This document shows, one piece after another, positions 25,820 through 34,855 of a DNA stretch of 64,000 nucleotides. Source of the DNA: Candidatus Saccharimonadota bacterium (GTDB lineage Bacteria > Patescibacteriota > Saccharimonadia > Saccharimonadales > Saccharimonadaceae). Every line of letters starts with the position of its first letter. The stretch's first letter is position 1. Both the position numbers and the translations under genes were made by a program. The DNA is taken from assembly GCA_017514665.1 (NCBI GenBank), contig JAFWIX010000001.1, positions 1 to 64,000 on the forward strand, written 5' to 3'. The notes beneath the pieces are model-generated. The model had not been told where the DNA came from. It saw only the letters and a list, made by a program, of their open reading frames with translations, and did no database searches.

Positions 25820-26521
25820 ATGTCAGGACATAGCAAGTGGGCTACTACTAAGCGCCAAAAAGCCGTCGTTGATGCCAAGCGCGGCGCCCTTTTCACCAAA
25901 ATCGGTAATCAAATCGCCATCGCCGCTCGTAGTGGCACCGACCCCAACATGAATCCTTCCCTGGCCATGGTACTCGAAAAGGCTCGTCTTGCTAACATGC
26001 CCAAGGCTAATATCGAACGTGCTATCGCTAGGGTTAAAGACAAATCCTCCGCTGATTTAGCCGAAGAAACTTACGAAGGCTACGGCCCTGGTGGCATCGG
26101 TATCGTCATCGAAGCTGCTACTGACAACAAAAACCGCACCGTTCCCGCCGTTCGCCACGCTCTTGATAAAAACGGTGGTCGTCTCGCCGATCCTGGTTCT
26201 GTCCTCTTCCAATTCTCCCGCAAAGGTGTCATTATTATTTCTGACAAAGGCGAAGATGCTCTGATGGCCGCCCTCGAAGCTGGTGCCGAAGATGCCGAAG
26301 AGGTCGATGATGGCATCGAAATTTACACCGCCGCCTCTGATTTAATGAAAGTCCGCCAAGCTCTCCTTGATGCCGGCATGAACGTCACCAGCGCCGAACT
26401 CCAATATGTTGCCAACAATCTCGTTCCTGTTCCCGAAGACCAAGCCGAAAAACTCGAAAAACTCCTCGACGCCCTTGACGATCTCGACGATGTCACCGCC
26501 GTTCACACCAACGCCGCTTAA
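25820..26521 (+). CDS. yebC: YebC/PmpR family protein
   Basis: A 233-residue YebC/TACO1 family protein; members are described as transcriptional regulators and as factors relieving ribosome stalling. It starts MSGHSKWATTKRQKAVVDAKRG, the family signature, and contains NMPKANIERAI and YEGYGPGGIGIVIEAATDN. Length is typical. AAAGGAG precedes the ATG after a TATAAT at 25791-25796. Confidence 0.95.
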   Translation: MSGHSKWATTKRQKAVVDAKRGALFTKIGNQIAIAARSGTDPNMNPSLAMVLEKARLANMPKANIERAIARVKDKSSADLAEETYEGYGPGGIGIVIEAATDNKNRTVPAVRHALDKNGGRLADPGSVLFQFSRKGVIIISDKGEDALMAALEAGAEDAEEVDDGIEIYTAASDLMKVRQALLDAGMNVTSAELQYVANNLVPVPEDQAEKLEKLLDALDDLDDVTAVHTNAA

Positions 26522-26538
26522 TGTGATATAATGTGTTT

Positions 26539-26934
26539 ATGAATACTACCAAAAAAGGTTTTACCGTCATTGAACTCTTAGTCGTCTGTACTTTTGCTTG
26601 TCTTTTGTTAATTTTCTTCTTCGTCCAAAAATCTAATGTCGATGCTATGAACCGCGACGATCAGCGCAAGACCGCTATCAACGCCATGTTTTATGCTCTC
26701 GAAGAAGGCTTCTTCGCCGAAAATGGTTATTATCCCGACTCCATCTCCGAAGAAAACCTCAAAGTCATCGACCCTGCTCTCTTTACCGATCCCGATGGTA
26801 TCAATCTTGGTACCGAAGGCAGCTCCTATAGCTACGAGCCCGCCAACTGCAAAAACGGCAAATGCAAAGAATACACCCTCCGCGCTACTCTTGAAAAAGA
26901 AGACATCTACACCAAAAAGAATCGCGTCAACTAA
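26539..26934 (+). CDS. Type IV pilin-like (prepilin) protein
   Basis: A 131-residue pseudopilin. After a short basic leader comes the class III cleavage site KKGFTVIELLVV, where PilD would cut after Gly and methylate Phe; the hydrophobic helix follows, then a globular domain with a Cys pair (PANCKNGKCKEY). The GTG at 26533 touches the -10 box, so ATG 26539, 6 nt after TATAAT (26527-26532), is the likely leaderless start. It is away from the main pilus cluster at 52-64 kb and could be a minor or competence pseudopilin. Confidence 0.85.
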   Translation: MNTTKKGFTVIELLVVCTFACLLLIFFFVQKSNVDAMNRDDQRKTAINAMFYALEEGFFAENGYYPDSISEENLKVIDPALFTDPDGINLGTEGSSYSYEPANCKNGKCKEYTLRATLEKEDIYTKKNRVN

Positions 26935-26946
26935 ACACCGACCAAT

Positions 26947-27519
26947 CTAATCTTTTTTATCTTTCTTCTCTTTTGCTACGTGGAGTAAATGCGTAATTAC
27001 ATCCATCTCGTCTGTTGGTTTATCCAAATAAGTAAACGTATAAGTTGTTTCGTCGCCCACCGTCGCCATTCTCAAAGTGCCATAACGGAACAGGTATTGC
27101 ATCACCCCAGTCTGTTTGAAACTTACGTCTTCTATCGACACCAGGTCAATCACATTTTTCGATTTCGCAAATAGCGAAGTCATCTCGAGTTGAATCACGC
27201 GTCGATTGGTAATATAAATACTGTTACCGTTGTAGACTTTAGTCGCCACCAGCGCAATCACCAACATTACCCCAAGTAATGCCAGCAGCAAGAACATCAA
27301 ATACTGCTCAGTGTCAGCATTCATGGTGTTTGAAACGCCAAAAATCGCCAGCACTAGCATCAGCAGCAAGCCGCCAATTACTGCTCCTGACCAGATTAAA
27401 ATTATTCCTATTCTCGTGCGCCTGAGCGCCAACTCTACAAATTCATCATCTTCCAGTTTTAATTCCGGAAAATCTTGTCGACTCCTCGCATGATGTAAAT
27501 TTACTAAATCTTTTTTCAT
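26947..27519 (-). CDS. Bacterial PH-domain membrane protein
   Basis: A 190-residue protein with two transmembrane helices (residues ~38-60 and ~72-92) followed by a bPH2-type pleckstrin homology domain marked by IYITNRRVIQLE and IDLVSIEDVSFKQTGVMQYLFRYGTL. A similar gene lies at 48441. Function is unknown; such proteins sit in the cytoplasmic membrane. The start is preceded by AGGGAGACTAAATT. Confidence 0.75.
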   Translation of the reverse strand: MKKDLVNLHHARSRQDFPELKLEDDEFVELALRRTRIGIILIWSGAVIGGLLLMLVLAIFGVSNTMNADTEQYLMFLLLALLGVMLVIALVATKVYNGNSIYITNRRVIQLEMTSLFAKSKNVIDLVSIEDVSFKQTGVMQYLFRYGTLRMATVGDETTYTFTYLDKPTDEMDVITHLLHVAKEKKDKKD

Positions 27520-27555
27520 AATTTAGTCTCCCTGAATTACCCCTATTGTACCACA

Positions 27556-28563
27556 TTATCGCTGATTTAGATGTTTTTTTGCCTTTTCAGTCACTTTGCG
27601 CCCCCGTGGCGTCCTTTCAATTAATCCCAATCTCAAGAGGTATGGTTCATAATAATCTTCAATTGTTGAAGTTTCATCCCCTGTGAGAGCGGCAATCGTC
27701 GTCAATCCCACTGGGCGTGATTCGTAATTTTCTAGCATCAATCTCAACATATTGCGGTCCGCCGGATCGAGTCCCAGTTCATCAATTTCCATCAAATCCA
27801 ATGCTTTTTGTGCCACTGGGAGGTCAATAATACCATCTCCATTCACATCCGCATAATCGCGCACGCGTTTTAATAATCTATTGGCAATTCTCGGAGTCAA
27901 TCTTGACCTCTCTGCCAATAATTCTGTCGCATCTGGTCGTACCGTCGTCCCCAATATCCCTGCCGTTCGCTTAATAATCTGTTCAATCTCTGGCTTTTCG
28001 TAATATTCTAATCTGTGAATTATGCCAAATCTATCTCTCAAAGGCCCCGCCAACGCCCCTGTCCTCGTAGTTGCACCAATCACCGTAAAATGCGGCAAAT
28101 CTAGTCGCACGCTTCGCGCCGCTGGTCCCTTACCAATCACAATGTCTAATTTGTAATCCTCCATCGCCGAATATAATACCTCTTCCACCGTCCTTCTCAA
28201 TCGGTGAATTTCATCTATAAACAGCACGTCACCATCTTGTAAATTCGTCAAAATCGACGCCAAATCCCCCGCCCGTTCAATCGCTGGCCCCGCCGTCACG
28301 CGCAAATTCGTCCCCAATTCATGCGCAATCACGTTCGCCATTGTAGTCTTCCCTAACCCCGGTGGCCCATATAGTAACACGTGATCCAAAGTCGTCCCAT
28401 CATCACGTTTTTTTACTGCATCAATTGCTAATTTTAAATTGTTTTTCAGTCTTTCCTGCCCGATATATTCATCAAAATTCGTCGGTCTCAGTGTCACCTC
28501 TGTCTTTTTTTCTTCGGCATCTTCCTCGTGCGCACCAGTATCCACAATTCTATCTATTGCCAT
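27556..28563 (-). CDS. ruvB: Holliday junction branch migration ATPase RuvB
   Basis: A 335-residue RuvB. It shows [19 protein letters not shown], Walker [10 protein letters not shown], Walker [28 protein letters not shown] and the C-terminal winged helix ([16 protein letters not shown]). It drives branch migration with RuvA. ruvA and ruvC are not adjacent. TAAAAT (28570-28575) ends 6 nt before ATG, indicating a leaderless transcript. Confidence 0.97.
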   Translation of the reverse strand: MAIDRIVDTGAHEEDAEEKKTEVTLRPTNFDEYIGQERLKNNLKLAIDAVKKRDDGTTLDHVLLYGPPGLGKTTMANVIAHELGTNLRVTAGPAIERAGDLASILTNLQDGDVLFIDEIHRLRRTVEEVLYSAMEDYKLDIVIGKGPAARSVRLDLPHFTVIGATTRTGALAGPLRDRFGIIHRLEYYEKPEIEQIIKRTAGILGTTVRPDATELLAERSRLTPRIANRLLKRVRDYADVNGDGIIDLPVAQKALDLMEIDELGLDPADRNMLRLMLENYESRPVGLTTIAALTGDETSTIEDYYEPYLLRLGLIERTPRGRKVTEKAKKHLNQR

Positions 28564-28655
28564 ACCCTTATTTTAGCACATCTTCTAAAATCTCTAAAAT
28601 CTTACCCCATTTTCCCCATTTTATGAGATAATAGTAGTAAATAAGGAGTATTCTT

Positions 28656-29201
28656 ATGAAAAAATTAGATAAAAGTAGCAAGACTTGGCAAAATCTCGAA
28701 GCCGCTTTTGCCGGCGAATCCCAAGCTTGCGTCAAATATCAATATTTTGCTAGCAAGGCCAAAAAAGACGGCTATGAACAAATTTCTGCTATCTTTGACG
28801 AGACTAGTCACAACGAAAAAGAACATGCCAAAATCTGGTTCAAACTTCTTCACGACGGCGCCGTCCCTGATACTGACAAAAATCTAAAAGCCGCCGCCGC
28901 TGGTGAAAATTACGAATGGACCGACATGTATAAAAAGTTCGCCAAAGATGCCCGCGCCGAAGGTTACGACGAGATTGCCGACAAATTCGAAGCTGTCGCC
29001 GCCATCGAAAAAGAACACGAAAATCGCTATCTCAAACTTCTTGACAACGTCGAGCACGATGTTGTCTTCAAGAGCAACAAAGTCACCGTCTGGAAATGCC
29101 GCAACTGTGGTCATATTTACGTTGGCGACGTCGCCCCTGAAGTCTGCCCAGTTTGCGATCACCCTCGTTCTTACTTCGAAATTCGTGCTGAGAATTATTG
29201 A
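28656..29201 (+). CDS. Rubrerythrin
   Basis: A 181-residue rubrerythrin that reduces peroxide in anaerobes. The diiron four-helix domain carries [18 protein letters not shown], then NEKEHAKIW and [10 protein letters not shown]; the C-terminal rubredoxin-like iron site is CRNCGHIY...CPVCDHP. Length is typical for short rubrerythrins. AAGGAG precedes ATG 28656. It implies exposure to oxygen or host-derived peroxide and an anaerobic or microaerobic lifestyle. Confidence 0.95.
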   Translation: MKKLDKSSKTWQNLEAAFAGESQACVKYQYFASKAKKDGYEQISAIFDETSHNEKEHAKIWFKLLHDGAVPDTDKNLKAAAAGENYEWTDMYKKFAKDARAEGYDEIADKFEAVAAIEKEHENRYLKLLDNVEHDVVFKSNKVTVWKCRNCGHIYVGDVAPEVCPVCDHPRSYFEIRAENY

Positions 29202-29226
29202 CATTTTTCCATAAGTGTGATATAAT
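29198..29226 (+). promoter_or_regulatory. Perfect consensus promoter overlapping the rubrerythrin stop codon
   Basis: TTGACA (29198-29203) contains the rubrerythrin TGA stop. TATAAT (29221-29226) lies 17 nt downstream, preceded by AAGTGTGA as at the paralog promoters. The ~73-nt leader holds two hairpins, GTTAC/GTAAC and AATGGTG/CACCATT, and AAGGAG. Confidence 0.85.
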
Positions 29227-29305
29227 AAGAAAAGTTACACCCTAGTAACAGGTTTAATGGTGGCCTGCACCATTTTCGCTCTTTTAGGAAGGAGTGTGAT
29301 AGATA

Positions 29306-29626
29306 ATGAAAACGCCTCCAGAAATCATCTTTTTGGGTTATGACACAAGCGCCCAAAGATGGAGAACCCTCTTCAAAGGTGAAATTTCGACAACCGAGGA
29401 CAAAGACCCGATTATTGAAATACTCCTTAACATAAAGGAAGAATTCATTCAGAAAGAAGGGGCATGCGTTGTTCCCTACAACCCCGTTCGTTATGAGCAG
29501 GATGGAAACAATTTTATCCTAGTTGACTTCATCGTTGACTACAGAGTTCAAGATGAAGACGATGTAATGACGAGGTTTTTAAACAAGTTCGCCAAAGAAC
29601 TTCAAAAAAGCTTCTTTGACGAATAA
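29306..29626 (+). CDS. Small unknown protein under a consensus promoter
   Basis: A 106-residue acidic, soluble protein with no recognised family. The pattern of alternating hydrophobic strands (EIIFLGYDTSAQRWRTLF, NFILVDFIVDYRV) and a C-terminal amphipathic helix suggests a small alpha/beta fold. There is no clear similarity to the 22571/23533 pair, but all three share the same promoter type and a hairpin leader. Confidence 0.65.
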   Translation: MKTPPEIIFLGYDTSAQRWRTLFKGEISTTEDKDPIIEILLNIKEEFIQKEGACVVPYNPVRYEQDGNNFILVDFIVDYRVQDEDDVMTRFLNKFAKELQKSFFDE

Positions 29627-29757
29627 TTAACGAAATTCTGATAGGCATTGTTGCAAGACTTCTTTAATCCTATCTTCTATATCATTCATTCTATCTTTTA
29701 GCACATACCTATATTCTTTATGTCTGTAGCAATGTTTATCTCTTCCTTCCCCTCAAC

Positions 29758-29785
29758 AAAACTCCCCTCACGGGGAGTTTTGACT
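29758..29785. terminator. Bidirectional intrinsic terminator
   Basis: The stem AAAACTCCCC/GGGGAGTTTT with a TCAC loop is symmetrical, with A and T runs on either side. It separates the plus-strand gene at 29306 from the converging rpsO. Confidence 0.88.
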
Positions 29786-29806
29786 ATTTTGACTATTTTA
29801 TCTCTA

Positions 29807-30073
29807 TTATTTCCTTAAGCCACAAGCCGCAACAGTTTTCTTGTACAATTCAAAATCAGTGCGTTCAAGGTATTTTAGCAACTTTTTACGCTTCCCTACC
29901 ATTTGCATCAGGCCGCGTTTCGCCATATAATCATGCTTGTTTTCTTTTACGTGTTCAGTCACTTCTTTGATTCTTTCAGTCAAAATCGCCACTTGCACCT
30001 CAGGAGAGCCTACATCGCTCTTGCCCCTTGCAAGTTTTGAAATCGCCTCTGTTTTCTTCTCTTTTGTAATCAT
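29807..30073 (-). CDS. rpsO: Ribosomal protein uS15
   Basis: An 88-residue uS15 (the usual length) starting MITKEKKTEAISKLA and containing GSPEVQVAILTERI, HDYMAKRGLMQMVGKRKKLLKYL. An ATG three codons upstream overlaps the -10 box, so ATG 30073, 7 nt after TATAAT (30081-30086), is chosen as a leaderless start. truB lies just upstream, as in many bacteria. Confidence 0.96.
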   Translation of the reverse strand: MITKEKKTEAISKLARGKSDVGSPEVQVAILTERIKEVTEHVKENKHDYMAKRGLMQMVGKRKKLLKYLERTDFELYKKTVAACGLRK

Positions 30074-30103
30074 ATCCCGCATTATACCATACTTTTTTTC
30101 TTC

Positions 30104-30748
30104 TTACAACCCCAATTTCTTCGCGTCTTCAACCTTATAATCTCCTACCCGTGTGCGTCTTAATTCTGTCAAATATCCCCCTACACCTAATTCTTTCCCA
30201 ATATCTTTACCCAGCGCTCTAATATACGTTCCGCTCGACACATGACAGCGGATTTTTAAATCTGGCCACTTGTATGACACTAATTCCAGCGCATATACCT
30301 CCACCTTACGCGTTGGCATTTCCACTTCTACGCCTTTTCTCGCCAAATCATAAGCCCTACGCCCATTAATTTTCACCGCCGAATATTGCGGCACTTTTTG
30401 TTCAATTTTCCCAGTAAATTTTTCTAAAGCCGCCTTCACGGCGTCAATATGCACTTCAGAAACTCCAGTGGTTTCACTAATTTCTCCTTCTACATCTCCA
30501 GTCGTCGATTCGGCTCCCAATCGTATCGTTGCTTCATACCATTTATCTAGCTTCAAAAACTCATTAGACCGTTTTGTTGCCTTCCCTGTCAGTAAAATCA
30601 AAAGTCCAGTCGCAAAAGGGTCTAAAGTACCTGTATGACCCACTTTCACTTTATGCCCAACTTCTTCCGAAAGTCGCCGTCGGACTTTTGCTACCACACC
30701 AAAAGACGATATTCCCGCCGGTTTATCAATCAATAAGATTTCATTCAT
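30104..30748 (-). CDS. truB: tRNA pseudouridine-55 synthase
   Basis: A 214-residue TruB that makes pseudouridine 55 in the T-loop of tRNAs. The catalytic aspartate is in HTGTLDPFATGLL (~residue 43), and KWYEATIRLGAESTTGDVEGE and GTYIRALGKDIG are present. No C-terminal PUA domain, so it is shorter than E. coli TruB. Note that its usual target base U55 is absent from the tmRNA T-loop of this genome. The start directly abuts the upstream stop. Confidence 0.95.
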   Translation of the reverse strand: MNEILLIDKPAGISSFGVVAKVRRRLSEEVGHKVKVGHTGTLDPFATGLLILLTGKATKRSNEFLKLDKWYEATIRLGAESTTGDVEGEISETTGVSEVHIDAVKAALEKFTGKIEQKVPQYSAVKINGRRAYDLARKGVEVEMPTRKVEVYALELVSYKWPDLKIRCHVSSGTYIRALGKDIGKELGVGGYLTELRRTRVGDYKVEDAKKLGL

Positions 30749-32836
30749 TTATTGTGGCAAATTTGGTATCTGGAAAGCATCTGGCATAGCCGATCCGTTG
30801 TCTACCGGTTGAGGTGGTACATCAGGAGTTAATTCAGTTGTCGGTTCGGGTGTTGATGACGCTGATGGCTCAGCACCAGGAATCGCTCCAGGCACCGATT
30901 CAATCGGTGGCAAAGTCGGCGCTTCTACATCTTGTGCTGGTGCCGCCATTTGTTGTAACTGTTCTAAAGCATTGCCTGCAGGTGCTGCTGCGGCAGGCTC
31001 CGCAATCGGGGGCTGTTCAGTCATCGGAGTTGGCTCAGCAACCGGAGCAGTAGTTTCAACTGCAGGTTCGGGTGCCATAGCATCAACTGGTGGCATCGCT
31101 GCAGAAGATTCACTAGTAGCCGCATCTGGCGTTGGTGGCAAAGATAACTGATCGCCACCTGGTGCTGCACCAAAATCAATCGGTGGCGCCGGTGGTGGTG
31201 GTAAATCAGGTAAAGGTTCTACTGTTTTCGGTGCTTGATCAAATACATATGAATCGTCTTGCAAAGCCGCTGGTTCACTTGCCATTTCTGGTGATTCTGG
31301 TTCATTGCTAGATTCTTCTTTCTTTTCAGAATCATCAGTCGTGCTAGCCGGACCACTAGTTATTGGTTCAATCGGCATCGGTGTAGCCGCCGCACCTTCT
31401 GGTATTGATTCCGCCAAAGCCTCAGACATCATCTGGCTATAATCCGGTGTTGCCGACGATTCAATTGGTGCCACTTCTGGTTTTGGTTCTTCTGGTATTA
31501 CCATTGATTCTGTAGGCGCAGATTCCTCTGTCACTGGCGCAGGCTCTACTGGTGCAGATTCCGCTGGTGTGGGTTCCGCGACAGCAGGTCCCTCAGGCGC
31601 CACTCCCTCGGGCGTTGTTTCAACTACTTCCGGCATAGCCACGTTCTCTTCTGATACAATTTCAGGAGTCTCAGGTGCAGGCGCTTCAGACGTTTCAGCT
31701 ACTGGCGCCTCAGTAGTTTCAGTGACTTCAGCAGTTTCTGCGCCTTCAGGAGCTGCTTCAGCTTCAGGCGTTTCTTCCGCTGGAGTCTTAGCTACCGCTT
31801 CACTTTTTACTTCTTTAGGCGCAGCCGCTTCTTCTGCGGCTTCCTTAATAGCGCCTTCTAATTCTTCATTTTCATGCCCTACCATCAACAAAGTCTTATC
31901 ATCTTTGACTTTCTTCTGACTTGGGGCTTCTTCAATGTCTACCGCACCAATCAATTCTGGTTCGCTGTTTTCCATCACATTCATCGCTACCAATTGTTGG
32001 TCAGCGCCTAATTCCATCAGTTTCGCTGCCATTGTCATCGTAGTAGATTTAGTATTTTCGCTAGCAAAACGATTAGTTGCTGCCATCATCGCCGCCAAAA
32101 GCGCTGTCGCCACAACTGGTGTAATTTCCGGCTTCTTAATCACCGTCAACAAATTCGCTACCATCTCACCAATCGAGCTCGATTCTGGATCGCTCCATTC
32201 AATTTCACCGAATCTACCTGGTTCACCAGTAGTGATATCTATCGCCGACGCATCATGCATAATCCTGCCATGTTCACTCAACGCCGCATCAAGATCGCTA
32301 GCCGTCGGGACATTTAATGCTATTACCAAATCAACATTGTAATCACCATGCGAAAATTCCAAATCATCTTGATCTATTTTGGCTTTGTATGGCGTAATAA
32401 AAACTTTTACATAATCGCCGTCCACTTTATAGCGTAAGTGGTCAGCTTTTTCTTTGCTAAGTGCAATAATAAAATCTTGTAGGCTATCAGTGTTGTCTTC
32501 AAAAGTTTCTTCTGGTTTCAAAAATTCTAGGACATTTGGTGTTTCACCAGAATAAATCGCCGTAACATGCTTGCCAGCGTCCTCCAAGAAAAGCGCCAAA
32601 CCTACCGCTGAAGCAATCTCATCCACCGAGGGATTGCGCGACAAAGCCACCAAAATATTTTCTGAATTAGTAATTTTTGCAACTATTTGTTTGATAAAAT
32701 CCGCATTGGTTGGCTGAGCAACCTGCGCTTCATCTTCTGGTGCTTCTGGTGCATCTGCTACATCCGGAGCATCAGGCTCATCACCATTTGTCGGGGTGAT
32801 TGGCGGAATTGGTGGTCTGGTGTCTTCGTCTTTCAT
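30749..32836 (-). CDS. Degenerate DHH phosphoesterase-like protein with long Pro/Ala/Glu-rich tail
   Basis: A 695-residue protein. Residues ~45-290 resemble the DHH/NrnA fold (NSENILVALSRNPSVDEIASAVGLALFLEDAGK; later VDLVIALN and MHDASAIDITTG), but the DHH triad and the first aspartates are missing, so catalysis is doubtful. The remaining ~400 residues are low-complexity Pro/Ala/Glu/Thr with many PAE, VAE and PTP repeats. No signal peptide. ATG 32836 is preferred over TTG 32860 because AAAGGAC lies upstream of it. It is co-transcribed with truB, whose start abuts its stop. A scaffold or RNA-binding role is possible but unsupported. Confidence 0.6.
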   Translation of the reverse strand: MKDEDTRPPIPPITPTNGDEPDAPDVADAPEAPEDEAQVAQPTNADFIKQIVAKITNSENILVALSRNPSVDEIASAVGLALFLEDAGKHVTAIYSGETPNVLEFLKPEETFEDNTDSLQDFIIALSKEKADHLRYKVDGDYVKVFITPYKAKIDQDDLEFSHGDYNVDLVIALNVPTASDLDAALSEHGRIMHDASAIDITTGEPGRFGEIEWSDPESSSIGEMVANLLTVIKKPEITPVVATALLAAMMAATNRFASENTKSTTMTMAAKLMELGADQQLVAMNVMENSEPELIGAVDIEEAPSQKKVKDDKTLLMVGHENEELEGAIKEAAEEAAAPKEVKSEAVAKTPAEETPEAEAAPEGAETAEVTETTEAPVAETSEAPAPETPEIVSEENVAMPEVVETTPEGVAPEGPAVAEPTPAESAPVEPAPVTEESAPTESMVIPEEPKPEVAPIESSATPDYSQMMSEALAESIPEGAAATPMPIEPITSGPASTTDDSEKKEESSNEPESPEMASEPAALQDDSYVFDQAPKTVEPLPDLPPPPAPPIDFGAAPGGDQLSLPPTPDAATSESSAAMPPVDAMAPEPAVETTAPVAEPTPMTEQPPIAEPAAAAPAGNALEQLQQMAAPAQDVEAPTLPPIESVPGAIPGAEPSASSTPEPTTELTPDVPPQPVDNGSAMPDAFQIPNLPQ

Positions 32837-32963
32837 ATCTATTTTTGTCCTTTTATACAACTATATTAGCATAAACTTTTTCATCTGTCTACCCCAAAAT
32901 CCTTTACAATTACCCCAATTTGCGGTATAATTATCCAAAAGTTTATTAATTTAAAGGAAAATT

Positions 32964-33446
32964 ATGCCAATTATCAAATCTGCTAAAAAAGCTGCCCGCC
33001 AAACTGTCAAGCGCACCGAGCACAATAAGCAAATCAAAAAAGATATCAAGACCGCTATCAAGGCTTTCCGTGACACTCCTACAGGCGAAAATCTTGCTAC
33101 TGTCCAGTCCGAGCTCGACAAAGCCGTTAAAAAAGGCCTCATCAAGCTCAACACCGCTTCCCGTCGCAAAGCTGCCCTCCATCAGATTGCTAAAGCTGCC
33201 GGCGTAGTTGCCAAAGAAGCCAAAAAGGTTGAGAAAAACGCCAAGACTGCTGCCGATAAGCCAGCCACTACTAAGAAAACCCCGACCGAAAAAGCCCCAG
33301 CTAAAAAGGTTTCTACTACCAAGAAGGCTCCAGCCAAGAAACCAGCCACCAAGGCTACTACGGCTAAGACAGCTACCAAGAAATCTACAGCTGCGAAACC
33401 CGCAGCAAAAAAGCCTGCACCAAAAGCCAAGGCTGCATCGAAGTAG
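32964..33446 (+). CDS. rpsT: Ribosomal protein bS20 with histone H1-like C-terminal tail
   Basis: A 160-residue protein. Residues 1-~85 are bS20 (MPIIKSAKKAARQTVKRTEHNKQIKK, and ASRRKAALHQIAKAAG). Residues ~86-160 form a tail of Lys/Ala/Pro/Thr repeats such as APAKKVSTTKKAPAKKPATK, like histone H1 or Hc1-type tails. Normal bS20 is about 87 residues, so the tail nearly doubles it. AAAGGAAAATT precedes the ATG. The last 62 nt overlap the 3' end of the antisense holA gene. Confidence 0.9.
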   Translation: MPIIKSAKKAARQTVKRTEHNKQIKKDIKTAIKAFRDTPTGENLATVQSELDKAVKKGLIKLNTASRRKAALHQIAKAAGVVAKEAKKVEKNAKTAADKPATTKKTPTEKAPAKKVSTTKKAPAKKPATKATTAKTATKKSTAAKPAAKKPAPKAKAASK

Positions 33447-33993
33447 TTTTCATTTGCATATCGAGTTTAGAGAGTTCTTTGAGGGCTCTCTTTTCTTTTG
33501 TCCCCGCTCGCCACTCATATTTTTTCAAAGCTTGCGACACCATTAGTCCCACAAACATATACGGATTGCTTGTGTTCTCAATTTTTTTACACATTTCTAC
33601 TGCTTTTTTACCGTCCTTCAAAGCCATTTCATAGATATCAAACACCATCTTCTTCTCTGGCGGATCCAACAATTTAAATTCTTTCATTTCCACGCCCGCC
33701 GATTTCAGCAACTTGTAGCCCTGTTTTCTTTTGTCTAGCTTCGTTTCTAGAATTGCTATTTTGTGTTCCGTATCGACAAAATCCGCTACCTTTTCCCAAA
33801 CCGCCTGATTTTCACTGATGTCTTTAATCAAAATTGCTCTCTTTTCGCTAAACAGCGATGTCCCCTTAAACACGTTCGGCAAATCGCCAATTTTCAGTTC
33901 TCCCCCCTCTATTACTTCATAATTTTCGCCCAAAAAACGATCTATTTCTGATTTTGCTTTTATTCTGTCATCTCCATAAAATATCTTAATCAT
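33385..33993 (-). CDS. holA: DNA polymerase III delta subunit, short
   Basis: A 202-residue HolA-like clamp-loader subunit, starting MIKIFYGDDRIKAKSEIDRFL with GTSLFSEKRAILIKDI and a C-terminal helical collar region (VGLMVSQALKKYEWR). It is much shorter than the ~340-residue E. coli protein. AGAAAGGAAAGC precedes ATG 33993, which overlaps the mutM stop by 8 nt. Assignment is by pattern and is less certain than its neighbours. Confidence 0.75.
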   Translation of the reverse strand: MIKIFYGDDRIKAKSEIDRFLGENYEVIEGGELKIGDLPNVFKGTSLFSEKRAILIKDISENQAVWEKVADFVDTEHKIAILETKLDKRKQGYKLLKSAGVEMKEFKLLDPPEKKMVFDIYEMALKDGKKAVEMCKKIENTSNPYMFVGLMVSQALKKYEWRAGTKEKRALKELSKLDMQMKTTSMQPWLLVQAFLLRVSQL

Positions 33994-34855
33994 GCTTTCC
34001 TTTCTTCTGACAATGCGGACAAATATGTGTACCACGTCCCGCCACCTTAATTTTTTTTATTTCCTTTCCACATTTCGGGCATCTTTGTCCCTGTTTACCG
34101 AAAATTTGCGCAAAATTATCCAAATAATTCCCCCTGGCCCCATCCGCTTTCACATAAGTTGCCATTGTACTTCCGCCCGAATCAATCGCCGCCTCCATCA
34201 CTCGTCTTGCTTCAGTCAGAACTTTTGCCACCTCTCTTTCAGACAAACTCCCAGCTCTTCGTTCAGGGTGTATCCCGGCCGCAAACAATGCCTCATCTGC
34301 ATAAATGTTCCCTAAGCCTGCTATTACTTCCTGGTTCAACAAAACCGCCTTAATCAGTGCCTTGCTATGTCTTTGGCAGCGCCTGTATAATTCTTTTTCA
34401 TCCATATCCCACGGTTCCGGTCCTAACTTTTTGATGAAAGCGTCATTTTCTACCTCTGTTGTTGGCATTAATTTTACAAACCCAAATTTTCTTTGATCGT
34501 TAAAAAACAATTTACCATCTTCAAATTCAAAAATTACTCTCGTCTGTTTATTTGGCAATTCCGCCACAAAATTTTCGCTTGGATGCCCTGCTGCAAATTC
34601 TCCCTTGTCGCCCCGCCAAATCAACTGTCCCGTCATCCTCAAATGTATCATCAACGAATAACCATTGTCCAAATCTATAACTAATGCTTTTCCAAACCGT
34701 CTCAAGTTTCGGATGGTCTTATCTAATAATTTTTGGCATTTTACGACCGGCTGGAAAGATTTGTTTTCGAGGACGGTAATTCGAACAATTTTTTTATTCA
34801 GAATATACTTCTTAAGCCCCCTGCGCACCGTCTCCACTTCTGGCAATTCCGGCAT
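33986..34855 (-). CDS. mutM: Formamidopyrimidine-DNA glycosylase
   Basis: A 289-residue Fpg/MutM, which excises 8-oxoguanine and opened purines. It has the catalytic N-terminal Pro-Glu (MPELPEVETVRRGL), the LRMTGQL segment, the H2TH region (NQEVIAGLGNIYADEALFAAGIHP) and the C-terminal zinc finger CPKCGKEI...CPHCQ. Its start overlaps the polA stop by one base and its end overlaps holA, so polA-mutM-holA form a repair/replication operon. Confidence 0.96.
   Translation of the reverse strand: MPELPEVETVRRGLKKYILNKKIVRITVLENKSFQPVVKCQKLLDKTIRNLRRFGKALVIDLDNGYSLMIHLRMTGQLIWRGDKGEFAAGHPSENFVAELPNKQTRVIFEFEDGKLFFNDQRKFGFVKLMPTTEVENDAFIKKLGPEPWDMDEKELYRRCQRHSKALIKAVLLNQEVIAGLGNIYADEALFAAGIHPERRAGSLSEREVAKVLTEARRVMEAAIDSGGSTMATYVKADGARGNYLDNFAQIFGKQGQRCPKCGKEIKKIKVAGRGTHICPHCQKKGKHD

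Noticed and set aside
29640-29740. A short minus-strand frame ending MNDIEDRIKEVLQQCLSEFR in the 29.6-29.75 kb gap
   Set aside because: No good ribosome binding site or recognisable homology; it may be a gene remnant, but the support is too weak to list.
30749-32836. Plus-strand frames (31569-31919, 31935-32342) opposite the Pro/Ala/Glu-rich tail
   Set aside because: Their Ala/Ser/Gly-rich translations are the antisense of the low-complexity repeats.
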